A stretch of DNA of 64,000 bases, from positions 1 to 64,000 of the forward strand of contig QAMW01000029.1 in NCBI GenBank assembly GCA_003150235.1. Direction: 5' to 3'. Of the stretch, positions 43,453 to 52,603 are shown piece after piece. Source of the stretch: Bacteroidales bacterium. Lineage in GTDB: Bacteria; Bacteroidota; Bacteroidia; Bacteroidales; Muribaculaceae. The position numbers and the translations under genes were made by a program. The notes beneath the pieces were generated by a model. The model made no database searches and had not been told where the DNA came from. It saw only the letters and a list, made by a program, of their open reading frames with translations. Within the stretch, counting starts at the first letter, position 1, and each line of letters begins with the position of its first letter.

Positions 43453-45192
43453 ATGATGATAAGGAATATATTGTCTTGCGTTATGCTGCCGTTGGCTTCC
43501 ATGGTAATGGCACAGGTATCACCGGCAGGCACGGTGAAAGTGGAAATGTCGGGTGATACGTCGCTCGTGGTAAGCGGAGAGTCAGCCGGAGGGTGGCTTC
43601 CTGTGATGAAGATTTACTGCAATGAGATTACAGGAGTTACCGATGAGGGCTCTCATGATGTAGATTACACGATGATGACAGGTAAACGACTCGTCTGTCA
43701 TAACGGTTATAGTAGCTGTAGCTACCGGCTTGCTTCGGGCGATACGCTTGTGATGAGAGTATATAACGACGGAGTTGCATGGTCGGGCTGTCATGATTAC
43801 CGTATTGATGTGCCTGACGCATCTCACTCGTGGCTGATGAAATGGACCGACAGTTACGAAGGCTTTTTCCTGCGTGACCGTGACGACCTGGCTGAAGGAT
43901 TCAGGATTGGTTATCCATCGCTCTTTGAATATGGCGACCGGTCGCTTTTCATGCTTCTTTCCGAGTCGGGTATTGACAGGGAGTCGGCTGCGTCAAGCCT
44001 TTATACGGGAACTGTCCCGGGGGAATTTTATATACGTCCCGATGGCACGGAGTCGCCCGGATGGCAGACGGCGATAATCGGGTCGCTTGCCGATGTGGTC
44101 GGCTCGACTCTTGTCAACGACAATTCATGTCCGTCGCGTATCTCCGACACGTCGTGGATCAGCCCGGGCGTAGCTTCATGGATATACTGGGCATATAATC
44201 ACGGGTCAAACGACTATGACATAATCTGCCGCTATGTCGACATGGCGTATGAGATGAAATTGCCTTACGTGCTGATTGACGCCGAATGGGATGAGATGAA
44301 ACGCGGGAAGACGGTGCTTGATGCTGTCGCCTATGCCCGGGAACGCGGCGTTAAACCGCTGATATGGTATAATTCCTCCGTAGGATGGATTGACGGTGCT
44401 CCGGGACCGAAGTTCCGCCTCAATGACCCTGCCGATCGTGAAAAGGAATTTGAATGGTGCGAGGCAAATGGCATCGCGGGCGTGAAGATTGACTTTTTCT
44501 CCGGCGACACCAACCGTAATCTGCGGTATATGGTCGAGTTGCTTGAGTGTGCGGCTCGCCATCACCTGCTTGTCAATTTCCACGGCGCGACCATACCGCG
44601 CGGATTGCAGCGCACCTATCCTAATCTTGTGAGCGTTGAAGGGGTATATGGCGCGGAGTGGTACAATAATGTGCCTACATTCACCGACAAGGCGGCTGCT
44701 CATAACGCCACGCTTCCGTTTACGCGCAATGTCATCGGCTCGATGGATTATACTCCATGCGCTTTCACCGATTCCCAACACCCTCATATCACTACCGATG
44801 CTCACGAACTTGCGTTAACGGTGTTGTATGAGTCGGGAATCCAGCATCTTGCCGACCGTCCCGAAAGTTTCCTGTCACAGCCTGCGGAAATAAGGGATTT
44901 CCTTACGGCACTCCCTGCCGCATGGGATGACACGATGTTGATTGACGGCTATCCGGGTGACTATGTGGTGATGGCGCGCAGAAAAGGTGACCGGTGGTAT
45001 ATCGCAGGGATAAACGGTACAGACTCAGCGCGTGACATCACGCTTGACCTTTCGCGGATGCCCGGCATTCCATCAGTGAAATCCACGCTTATCGCCGACG
45101 GTGCCGATGGCTGGAAAATTGTCAAGACGGATAGCGTACCCGATAATATCGGTCTTCTTCCACGCGGCGGATTTGTGCTGTTGCTGCAGTAG
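43453..45192 (+). CDS. GH97 alpha-glycosidase (alpha-galactosidase type)
   Basis: An exported family GH97 enzyme (579 aa). Signal peptide MIRNILSCVMLPLASMVMAQ. The N-terminal beta-super-sandwich (about 20-240) is followed by the TIM barrel with ASWIYWAYNHGSNDYDIICRYVDMA, YVLIDAEWDE, KPLIWYNSS, GIAGVKIDFFSGD, NFHGATIPRGLQRTYPNLVSVEGVYGAEW and TRNVIGSMDYTP. GH97 holds both inverting alpha-glucosidases and retaining alpha-galactosidases. From memory, the aspartate in GVKIDFF sits where the retaining galactosidases have their nucleophile. Adjacent ATGs at 43453 and 43456 are both possible. Its end converges with a leftward gene, with only 2 bp between them. It may be cotranscribed with GH115. Confidence 0.9.
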   Translation: MMIRNILSCVMLPLASMVMAQVSPAGTVKVEMSGDTSLVVSGESAGGWLPVMKIYCNEITGVTDEGSHDVDYTMMTGKRLVCHNGYSSCSYRLASGDTLVMRVYNDGVAWSGCHDYRIDVPDASHSWLMKWTDSYEGFFLRDRDDLAEGFRIGYPSLFEYGDRSLFMLLSESGIDRESAASSLYTGTVPGEFYIRPDGTESPGWQTAIIGSLADVVGSTLVNDNSCPSRISDTSWISPGVASWIYWAYNHGSNDYDIICRYVDMAYEMKLPYVLIDAEWDEMKRGKTVLDAVAYARERGVKPLIWYNSSVGWIDGAPGPKFRLNDPADREKEFEWCEANGIAGVKIDFFSGDTNRNLRYMVELLECAARHHLLVNFHGATIPRGLQRTYPNLVSVEGVYGAEWYNNVPTFTDKAAAHNATLPFTRNVIGSMDYTPCAFTDSQHPHITTDAHELALTVLYESGIQHLADRPESFLSQPAEIRDFLTALPAAWDDTMLIDGYPGDYVVMARRKGDRWYIAGINGTDSARDITLDLSRMPGIPSVKSTLIADGADGWKIVKTDSVPDNIGLLPRGGFVLLLQ

Positions 45193-45194
45193 CG

Positions 45195-45824
45195 CTATTT
45201 CACGTCACGTTTGAAATGGAGCTTTGCCTCGGGCGACTGTACCTCAAATGTCATCATATTGCCGTCGCGGCTTAACTCGATGTCGTCAATTACGGTGTAG
45301 CGTGCCAAATCCTCTGATACGACACCGGTCAGGTCACGTTTCCACGTGTCGATATATTGCAGGGCGAGAGAGTCAAGATGAGCTTGTGGCACTACTGTAG
45401 CTGCCGGGCGCGTGAATGATATGCGGTCGCGGTCTATGTCAACCTTCAGTTTTGACAGGTCGAGCGCAAGAAGCAGGTCGTCATCATCGTCAACATCGTA
45501 GCTCCATGTTCCGTCAACCGATGCTTTTGCCGCAATCTTGACCTCATAGGGCTGACCTTGTGAAAGAGAGTCGGCTTCAATCGTGCGTGTCACGTTGATG
45601 TCGCTTTGTAATGACACCGCACCACCGGTTTTCTGGAGATTGTCGATGAAGTCGATTGTCACGCGGGAAGTTGCTGACGATGCGCCGGGAAGTTGCACGG
45701 TGATGTTTGACGGGTTTACCTCGGTCCATGCACCGATAAATTTTGCCTGTTTGCTGCAATAGGTCATAGTTACCGCCATTCCTGCGGCAAGCGCACTCAA
45801 AAGAACTGTAGATGATTTTGACAT
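45195..45824 (-). CDS. Lipocalin-like exported protein, function unknown
   Basis: A 209-aa protein. The N terminus SKSSTVLLSALAAGMAVTMTYCSKQ looks like an export signal; TYC could be a weak lipobox. The mature part starts FIGAWTEVNPSNITVQL, in the manner of lipocalin-like Bacteroidota proteins, and alternates strands with an acidic loop (YDVDDDDDLLLALDL). The end is MMTFEVQSPEAKLHFKRDVK. I assign no function. The start at 45824 is chosen because the 27 open codons upstream are basic and cross the probable leader. Its stop is 2 bp from the GH97 stop. Confidence 0.7.
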   Translation of the reverse strand: MSKSSTVLLSALAAGMAVTMTYCSKQAKFIGAWTEVNPSNITVQLPGASSATSRVTIDFIDNLQKTGGAVSLQSDINVTRTIEADSLSQGQPYEVKIAAKASVDGTWSYDVDDDDDLLLALDLSKLKVDIDRDRISFTRPAATVVPQAHLDSLALQYIDTWKRDLTGVVSEDLARYTVIDDIELSRDGNMMTFEVQSPEAKLHFKRDVK

Positions 45825-45932
45825 AGTCGTAAATGTTAATTTAATGTAAATAACAACTCTCCGCCGCCGTTGGTTCAACTCTTTTGCATAACAGTTAGCC
45901 GTCAATCATCATCGGGCTTTTACAAGAAAATG

Positions 45933-46649
45933 TCATCTGACAATCAGCTTTCCTACGGATATATATATTGAGCCCGGAGTTGGCGATTCAATCTGTCTGC
46001 CGGATAGATCATAAATAACAGAATTATCGGTGACGTTTTCATTAGTCACTTGTATTGTCCCCGTTGTAGTGCCAAGAAAATCATTTTGGGTAAAAATAGT
46101 CTTTCCATTTAGCTGACATTCGACCATTCGCATATACACTCCGATCGGTTTGTCCACTAAGGACATCCACATATCTATGTTTGAGCCAACCCTTTCTACC
46201 CAGACTGCAATTTCATTACCGGCGTCTCCAATGAAAAGTCTCCGACATGTCACACCGTCGACATCTATAGCATCCTCCCGGACTACCGACCAATCAATTA
46301 CCGGGTCTCCTGTGTGCAAGTTTAAATCAAGTATCTCAATGAAATTCTTCTCTCCTTCTGAAAAAATATATAGTTTGCCTTCCTCCTCGTACGCTGCAAT
46401 ATAGGTGTCCCGATAATCACGGTTAACGAATGATTTATAGAGACGGCGGCAATAAATATTGTCTACAATCGTGTCGCCACACACTGTGACATTATAAACC
46501 GCCATGTCTTCTCCTGTGTCATGCGGGTCAATTATCTCCCATGTCCAGGACTTGCCATCTTCCAGTATCTGATGAACCGGATTCGTTGCACTACATACTA
46601 TTGCGGAGACTCCTATCGCTGCCGACAAAATAAATGTGTTTGCTTTCAT
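45933..46649 (-). CDS. Secreted protein with type-IX-like C-terminal tail
   Basis: A 238-aa protein. Signal peptide MKANTFILSAAIGVSAIVCSATN. The central part has WTWEIIDPHDTGEDMAVYNVTVCGDTIV and repeated beta-strand patterns (YIFSEGEKNFIEILDLNLHTGD). It ends VIYDLSGRQIESPTPGSIYISVGKLIVR, the pattern of Bacteroidales type IX (Por secretion) or related C-terminal anchor tails. The functional domain is not recognised. The gene is AT-rich compared with gltX beyond it. It shares its strand with the lipocalin-like gene, with 108 bp between. Confidence 0.75.
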   Translation of the reverse strand: MKANTFILSAAIGVSAIVCSATNPVHQILEDGKSWTWEIIDPHDTGEDMAVYNVTVCGDTIVDNIYCRRLYKSFVNRDYRDTYIAAYEEEGKLYIFSEGEKNFIEILDLNLHTGDPVIDWSVVREDAIDVDGVTCRRLFIGDAGNEIAVWVERVGSNIDMWMSLVDKPIGVYMRMVECQLNGKTIFTQNDFLGTTTGTIQVTNENVTDNSVIYDLSGRQIESPTPGSIYISVGKLIVR

Positions 46650-47000
46650 GCTGTTTTGTGGTCTTATTGTTCATGTAAAATTCTAAATTCTACTCCTTGA
46701 TGATTTTTAATCCCAATTCCTCTATAAAGTACAATTTCCACCTTTGTAATCATAAATGAATGGTTTTATTAAAGATGCTGTGTTTGCAAATATAATATTT
46801 ATATTTTTTGACGGCAAAATAAATAGATATATATCCACAAGAATGGCGTTTCCTGTTTTGTTTTGATATGATTTGTGCGTGTGCGCATGGTGATGCATCG
46901 TTATGATCGGATAAGTTCGTGGCAGGGAATTGTAGTTCTTGATTGGAAATGCAATACGTTCCGAAATTGTGAAATGTTTTATTGTTGAGTGTCGGGAATT

Positions 47001-47186
47001 GTAAAATAGTGCGTTCTGACACCTCGGTTTTATGTAAAATAGTGCGTTCTGACACCTCGGTTTTATGTAAAATAGTGCGTTCTGATACCCCGGTTTTGTG
47101 TAAAATAGTGCGTTTTGATACCCCGATTTTATGTAAAATAGTGCGTTTTGATGCCTCAGTTTTGTGTAAAATAGTGCGTTTTGGAT
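47001..47186. repeat. 33-bp tandem repeat, five and a half units
   Basis: Units begin at 47001, 47034, 47067, 47100, 47133 and 47166. Each starts GTAAAATAGTGCGTT, invariant in all six, followed by an 18-bp part that varies by transitions (TGACACCTCGGTTTTAT in units 1-2). The period is a multiple of three, so long frames stay open on both strands; I consider these non-coding. The flanking sequence (46650-47000 and 47187-47284) holds no gene I can support. Confidence 0.9.
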
Positions 47187-47284
47187 GCTCCAAATTCATA
47201 TTGGGCAGTCGTGCAAGGCACTGTATCCAAAAAGTTTTTGGCGGTAAAGTGGGGGATGTAGTCGGTTATGTCATATTTTATTAG

Positions 47285-47292
47285 TAACTTTG
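47285..47292 (+). promoter_or_regulatory. -7 element of gltX
   Basis: TAACTTTG, 29 bp before the start codon. The -33 element is not clear. Confidence 0.55.
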
Positions 47293-47320
47293 CGACACTT
47301 TTTAACAATTAGTCATTAAG

Positions 47321-48847
47321 ATGGATCGTAAAGTAAGAGTAAGGTTTGCCCCGTCGCCCACGGGACCGCTTCATATAGGAGGAGTACGCACAGCGTTGTA
47401 TAACTACCTTTTTGCCCGCAAGCATGGCGGCGACATGATACTTCGTATCGAGGATACTGACTCTCACCGCTTTGTGCCGGGAGCCGAGGATTATATCAAT
47501 GAGGCTCTCGCATGGCTTGGAATCGGTATCGACGAGGGTGTGCGCGAAGGCGGTGCTTACGGACCTTACAAACAGAGCGAACGTCGCGACATTTATCGCG
47601 AACACGTGAAGATGCTTCTTGACGCCGGCAAGGCATATATAGCCTTCGATACTCCTGCCGAGCTTGAGGCAAAACGCGCGGAAGTACCCAACTTCCAGTA
47701 TGACGCCTCGACCCGCGACTCGATGCGCAACTCGCTTTCGCTTCCTGCCGATGAGGTAAAGCGCCTTATCGATGGGGGTACACAGTATGTGGTGCGTTTC
47801 AAGATTGAGCCGGGTATCGACGTTGTGGTCAATGACCTACTTCGCGGCGAGGTAAAGATAAACTCTTCCGTGCTTGATGACAAGGTACTCTACAAGAGTG
47901 CCGATGACCTGCCCACCTATCATCTTGCCAATATAGTCGATGATCACCTGATGGAGGTATCCCATGTGATACGCGGTGAGGAATGGCTTCCGTCGGCTCC
48001 GCTCCATGTGCTCCTTTACGAGGCATTCGGCTGGAGCGACACCGCACCTTCATTTGTGCATCTGCCGTTACTTCTCAAGCCCGACGGAAAAGGCAAGCTG
48101 AGCAAGCGCGACGGCGACCGTCTCGGATTCCCCGTGTTCCCGCTTGAATGGCATCCCGAGGGCGGCGAAGTGTCATCGGGCTATCGTGAGTCGGGTTATC
48201 TTCCCGAAGCAGTGGTGAATTTCCTCGCGCTCTTAGGCTGGAATCCGGGTGACGACAGCGAGATTATGGCGATGGATGAGCTGATTGAGAAGTTTGACTT
48301 CGGTCACTGCTCGAAGTCGGGCGCCAAGTTTGATTACGAGAAGGGTCGCTGGTTTAACCACGAATATCTTCAGAAATTGCCTGATGAGCGTCTTGCTGGC
48401 TTATTCAAGCCCGTTTTGGCGGCAAACGGTGTGAATCCCGATGATTTCTCTGACGATTACATCGCCCGCGCAGTAGGCATGGTGAAAGGCAGAATCTATT
48501 TTGTAAAAGATCTCTGGGATCAGGCGAAATTCTTCTTCAAGGCTCCGGAAACATATAATCCCAAGGATGTCAAGAAGCGCTGGAACGAGGATACCCCCCG
48601 AATAATGGGTGAACTTGTTGAAGTGCTCCGCGGTATCGATGATTTCAGCAGCAAGGCGGCTGAGCCGGTTGTGCTCGACTGGATTGCCTCGAAGGGCTAT
48701 CATCTCGGAAATGTGATGAATGCGTTCCGCCTGACAGTCGTAGGAGAGTGTAAGGGTCCCCACATGTTTGACATCACCGAGCTGCTGGGCAAGGATGAGA
48801 CGATAAACCGCATCAACAAAGGGGTGGAATCAATAACGCTTCAATAA
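47321..48847 (+). CDS. gltX: Glutamate-tRNA ligase
   Basis: Class I synthetase (508 aa) that charges tRNA-Glu. The Rossmann core has RFAPSPTGPLHIGGVRTALYNYLFARKHGGD with the HIGH-type motif, RIEDTD, HLANIVDDHLMEVSHVIRGEEWLPSAPLHVLLY, and the KMSKS-type KLSKRDGDR. The C-terminal anticodon-binding domain is alpha-helical (about 340-505). The length and the insertion GFPVFPLEWHPEGGEVSSGYRESGYLPEA are normal for Bacteroidota. It has its own promoter. It is followed after 33 bp by waaA and then murF-alr, so the three may be cotranscribed. Confidence 0.97.
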   Translation: MDRKVRVRFAPSPTGPLHIGGVRTALYNYLFARKHGGDMILRIEDTDSHRFVPGAEDYINEALAWLGIGIDEGVREGGAYGPYKQSERRDIYREHVKMLLDAGKAYIAFDTPAELEAKRAEVPNFQYDASTRDSMRNSLSLPADEVKRLIDGGTQYVVRFKIEPGIDVVVNDLLRGEVKINSSVLDDKVLYKSADDLPTYHLANIVDDHLMEVSHVIRGEEWLPSAPLHVLLYEAFGWSDTAPSFVHLPLLLKPDGKGKLSKRDGDRLGFPVFPLEWHPEGGEVSSGYRESGYLPEAVVNFLALLGWNPGDDSEIMAMDELIEKFDFGHCSKSGAKFDYEKGRWFNHEYLQKLPDERLAGLFKPVLAANGVNPDDFSDDYIARAVGMVKGRIYFVKDLWDQAKFFFKAPETYNPKDVKKRWNEDTPRIMGELVEVLRGIDDFSSKAAEPVVLDWIASKGYHLGNVMNAFRLTVVGECKGPHMFDITELLGKDETINRINKGVESITLQ

Positions 48848-48880
48848 TCCTGACATCTCCCTACACGACATAACCCCGGC

Positions 48881-50131
48881 ATGAATCCGCTATATAACTT
48901 TGCCATACGTGCATTTGGCACAGGAATAAAAATTGCCGCTTCCCGCGACGAAAAAGTAAAGAAACTCCGTGACGGACAGCATGACGCGCTTGACTATCTG
49001 CGCGGCGCGCTGAAACTGGGTAAACGATATATATGGTTTCATGCCGCTTCGGCAGGCGAGTTTGAGCAGGGGCGTCCGATGATTGAAATGATAAAGCGCA
49101 ATCATCCCGACAGCCTCATATTGCTTACTTTTTTCTCGCCGTCGGGCTATGAGACAAAGAAAAATTTCCCGCTTGTCGATGCAGTGTGCTATCTGCCGCT
49201 TGATACTCCTCGCCGGGTAAAACAGTTTATGGACCTGGTCAACCCCTCTATTGCCATATTTATAAAATATGAGTTTTGGGGCAACTATCTTCAGGAACTT
49301 AAACGCAGGGGCATACCGACATACATCATATCGGCGATATTCCGCCCGACGCAGATATTTTTTAGACCGTGGGGTGGCATGATGCGTTCCATATTGAAAT
49401 GCTACACACGTCTATATGTGCAGGATGAGCGTTCAAAGTCGCTCCTTGCAGGTATTGGTATTGACAATGTGACCGTGGCGGGTGATACGCGCTTTGACCG
49501 CGTGACCGACATCATGAGAGGATGTAAGGACATCCCGGAGATTAGGGCTATGAAGGAGCGCGGAGGTGTGTTCATGGTCGCCGGAAGCACATGGGAGCCT
49601 GACGAGGCGAATTTACTGCCATATTTCAATGCCCATCCCGAACTCAAGCTTATCATAGCCCCGCATGAGGTGAAGCCTGAGCGTATAGCTGCAATCGAGG
49701 CAGCCGTGACGCGCAAGGTATATCGTCTATCCACTCTTACGATGGAGCAGGCAGCCGATGCCGATTGCGTGATTGTCGACTGCTACGGAAAACTCTCAAG
49801 TATCTATACTTACGGCGACATAGGATATATAGGAGGCGGTTTCGGAGTGGGCATACACAATATCAACGAGGCGGCTGTCTACGGGATGCCGGTGATTTTC
49901 GGCCCCAATTATAAGAAATTCAAGGAAGCGATAGAGATGATTGCTGCCGGAGGTGCGTTTACCTACCGCAGTAAGGAAGAATTCGACTCGATTATGGACC
50001 GCATGCTTTCCGACCGCGCTTTTCTTGCCGTGGCTGGTAAAAATGCCGCTGACTACGTAAAACACAATCTGGGTGCTACAGCATGTATATATGCCGACAT
50101 TGACAGTGTCATCACCCGCAACAAGGATTAA
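48881..50131 (+). CDS. waaA: 3-deoxy-D-manno-octulosonic acid transferase
   Basis: GT30 glycosyltransferase (416 aa) that adds Kdo to the lipid A precursor at the inner face of the cytoplasmic membrane. The N terminus NPLYNFAIRAFGTGIKIAA forms the usual membrane-associated helix. Motifs are WFHAASAGEFEQGRPMIEMI with the catalytic Glu, LTFFSPSGYETKKNF, KYEFWGNYLQELKRRGIPTYIISAIFRP, VAGDTRFDRV, VAGSTWEPDEANLLPYF, and IGGGFGVGIHNINEAAVYGMPVIFGPNYKKFKEA. It starts 33 bp after gltX and stops 1 bp before the murF-alr start. Confidence 0.96.
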   Translation: MNPLYNFAIRAFGTGIKIAASRDEKVKKLRDGQHDALDYLRGALKLGKRYIWFHAASAGEFEQGRPMIEMIKRNHPDSLILLTFFSPSGYETKKNFPLVDAVCYLPLDTPRRVKQFMDLVNPSIAIFIKYEFWGNYLQELKRRGIPTYIISAIFRPTQIFFRPWGGMMRSILKCYTRLYVQDERSKSLLAGIGIDNVTVAGDTRFDRVTDIMRGCKDIPEIRAMKERGGVFMVAGSTWEPDEANLLPYFNAHPELKLIIAPHEVKPERIAAIEAAVTRKVYRLSTLTMEQAADADCVIVDCYGKLSSIYTYGDIGYIGGGFGVGIHNINEAAVYGMPVIFGPNYKKFKEAIEMIAAGGAFTYRSKEEFDSIMDRMLSDRAFLAVAGKNAADYVKHNLGATACIYADIDSVITRNKD

Positions 50132-50132
50132 T

Positions 50133-52601
50133 ATGAAATACAATATTTCCGGAATCGCGAGGCTCCTGAATCTGCGGGAGCCGGATTACCCGAATCATGA
50201 CATATCAGTATTGCTTACCGACTCCCGGTCACTTACCTATCCCGGCGAGTCGCTGTTTTTTGCCCTTCGCACTCCCAACAATGACGGACACCGCTATATA
50301 GCCGGGCTCGTAGGGAAAGGGGTGAAAAATTTCGTGGTGGAGGAAATTCCCGCCGATGTCGCCGGGGTAGAGGATGTCAATTTCCTCGTAGTGCCCGATG
50401 TGAAGGAGGCGTTGCACACGATAGCGCGTCACCACCGTCATCGCTACGATATCCCTGTTATCGGCATCACCGGCAGCCGGGGAAAGACCACTCTGAAGGA
50501 ATGGCTCTATCAGCTGTTGCAGCGCGACCTGAGGATTGTAAGGAGTCCGCGCAGTTACAACAGTCAGATAGGTGTGCCGCTGTCGGTATGGGAAATCAAC
50601 GATGACAGCGAGCTGGGCATATTTGAGGCGGGCATATCTCAGCCGGGGGAGATGGATGCGCTCCGTGAGATTGTCGACCCCACAATAGGCATTCTTACCA
50701 ATGTCGGTGCCGAACATGCAGGCGGCTTTAGTTCGCGCCGCGAAAAGTGTGATGAGAAAATCAGGCTGTTTACCGGCTGCGATACACTTGTGTATTGTAC
50801 CGATGATACTGATGTCAATGCTGCGCTGGAAAGTGCAGGATTGAAGGCGCGCCTTGTCGGGTGGTCGCTTAACGATGCCGATGCGCCTGTACAGGTTTCG
50901 GTGGAGAAAGGCGATGACTCGTCACGCATCGTATGCCGTTATGACGGAGCGGTAAGCGAGTCGGTGATACCGTTTACTGACGCGGCATCGGTTGAAAATG
51001 CCATCGCGGCACAAATCATGTTGATGCTGCTTGACGTGCCTGCCGCAGAAATAGCCTCGCGCATGGCTGCGCTCACGCCGGTCAACACGCGTCTAAACGT
51101 GATTGAGGGTGTCAACGACTGTATGCTGATTTTCGACACCTATACAAGTGATTACCATTCGCTTGCCCCGGCTCTCGACTTCATGCAGCGCCGTGCTACG
51201 GCTGACCGTACATCCATGCTGATTCTCAGTGATGTGATGCACGAGACCATGACTCCCGATGCTCTATACGCCAATATCGCTCACCTTATATGCTGCAAGG
51301 GGATAAACCGTCTTATCGGAATAGGAGAGGAAATCTCGGCACATGCCTGTGTATTCGGAGATGATGCACGTTTTTACAAGTCGACCGACGAATTTCTTTC
51401 TGATGTTACCCCCGATGATTTCCATAACGAACTGATATTGATAAAAGGAGCAGGAAAATTCGGGTTCAACCGTCTGAACGACCTGCTTGAGGCACGGCAA
51501 CATGAGACTGTGCTTGAGGTCAACCTCGATGCGGTAGTGCATAATTTCAATAATTTCCGGTCACGCATCAAGCCCACGACCGGTATTGTCGCGATGGTCA
51601 AGGCTTCGGGTTATGGCGCCGGGTCATACGAGCTTGCAAAGACACTTCAGTCGCAGGGTGCCGCTTATCTTGCCGTCGCTGTTGCCGATGAGGCTATGGA
51701 CCTGCGCAAGGCGGGTATCACGATGCCTATCATGGTGCTTAATCCCAAGGTGGTCAACTATGCGACTATGTTCACCCATAGTCTTGAGCCGGAAATCTAC
51801 TCGTTTGATATCCTTGAAGAAATTATACGGGAGGGCGCGCGGCATGGCGTTAAAAACTATCCGGTCCATATAAAACTTGACACCGGTATGCACCGTCTCG
51901 GATTCCTGGAAAAAGATATGCCGAGGCTTGTGGAGATGCTGCAGGCTCAGGATGTGATATCGCCGCGTTCGGTATTCAGCCATCTTGCGGCTGCCGATGC
52001 TCCGGAGATGGATGACTATTCGCGTGAACAGTTTGCGATATTTGCCCGTTGCTGCGACGTGTTGCAGGCGGGATTCAGCCATCACATATTGCGCCACATC
52101 CTTAACTCGACAGGTATAACGCGTTTCCCGGAATATCAGTATGACATGGTGCGTCTCGGCATCTGCCTTTACGGTATCCCGACGCTTCCCGACCGGTCAC
52201 AAGGCGACCTGCAGCCTGTCAGTTCGCTCAGCACGGTGATTATCGCCATCAAGGAGTGGGAAGCGGGCACGACTATCGGTTATAACCGCCGCGGTGTGCT
52301 TCACCGCCGGTCGCGCATCGCCACCATACCTATCGGCTATGCCGACGGACTTAACCGCCATCTCGGCAACGGACATTCGACTGTGCTTGTCAACGGTCAC
52401 CGCTGCCCGACAGTAGGAAATATCTGCATGGATATCTGCATGATTGATGTAACTGACGTAGACTGCGAGGTAGGCGATACGGTGGAAATATTCGGCAGAA
52501 ATATATCTGTGATGGAAATCGCCGACACTCTCGGCACGATTCCTTACGAAGTGTTGACCTCGGTATCGTCGCGTGTAAAGCGTGTATATTATCGCGAGTG
52601 A
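50133..52601 (+). CDS. Bifunctional MurF ligase / alanine racemase
   Basis: An 822-aa fusion found in Bacteroidota. Residues about 1-450 are MurF-like (UDP-MurNAc-tripeptide:D-Ala-D-Ala ligase): VLLTDSRSLTYPGESLFFAL, P-loop GITGSRGKTTLKEW (about 110-123), SPRSYNSQIGVPLSVWEI, FEAGISQPGEMDAL and TNVGAEHAGGF. Residues about 455-822 are alanine racemase with the PLP lysine in AMVKASGYGAGSYELAK, HIKLDTGMHRLGF, FSHLAAAD, YNRRGVLHRRSRIATIPIGYADGLNR and GNICMDICMIDVTD. Joining D-alanine supply to its use is the presumed logic. The MurF motif normally read as DxYNANP appears here as DTYTSDYHS. It is probably cotranscribed with waaA. Confidence 0.95.
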   Translation: MKYNISGIARLLNLREPDYPNHDISVLLTDSRSLTYPGESLFFALRTPNNDGHRYIAGLVGKGVKNFVVEEIPADVAGVEDVNFLVVPDVKEALHTIARHHRHRYDIPVIGITGSRGKTTLKEWLYQLLQRDLRIVRSPRSYNSQIGVPLSVWEINDDSELGIFEAGISQPGEMDALREIVDPTIGILTNVGAEHAGGFSSRREKCDEKIRLFTGCDTLVYCTDDTDVNAALESAGLKARLVGWSLNDADAPVQVSVEKGDDSSRIVCRYDGAVSESVIPFTDAASVENAIAAQIMLMLLDVPAAEIASRMAALTPVNTRLNVIEGVNDCMLIFDTYTSDYHSLAPALDFMQRRATADRTSMLILSDVMHETMTPDALYANIAHLICCKGINRLIGIGEEISAHACVFGDDARFYKSTDEFLSDVTPDDFHNELILIKGAGKFGFNRLNDLLEARQHETVLEVNLDAVVHNFNNFRSRIKPTTGIVAMVKASGYGAGSYELAKTLQSQGAAYLAVAVADEAMDLRKAGITMPIMVLNPKVVNYATMFTHSLEPEIYSFDILEEIIREGARHGVKNYPVHIKLDTGMHRLGFLEKDMPRLVEMLQAQDVISPRSVFSHLAAADAPEMDDYSREQFAIFARCCDVLQAGFSHHILRHILNSTGITRFPEYQYDMVRLGICLYGIPTLPDRSQGDLQPVSSLSTVIIAIKEWEAGTTIGYNRRGVLHRRSRIATIPIGYADGLNRHLGNGHSTVLVNGHRCPTVGNICMDICMIDVTDVDCEVGDTVEIFGRNISVMEIADTLGTIPYEVLTSVSSRVKRVYYRE

Positions 52602-52603
52602 GA

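Noticed and set aside
30559..45192. Classical Sus-type polysaccharide utilization locus
   Set aside because: Several glycoside hydrolases are present, but no SusC, SusD, hybrid two-component sensor or ECF sigma/anti-sigma pair is seen in the window.
47001..47186. CRISPR array
   Set aside because: Repeats are contiguous at 33 bp with no unique spacers of 30 bp or more, and no cas gene lies nearby.
46750..47199. A 149-codon leftward frame with repeats read as ERTILHKTEV-type units
   Set aside because: It exists only because the 33-bp repeat keeps frames open on both strands. Unit differences change residues freely, and there is no promoter or plausible start.
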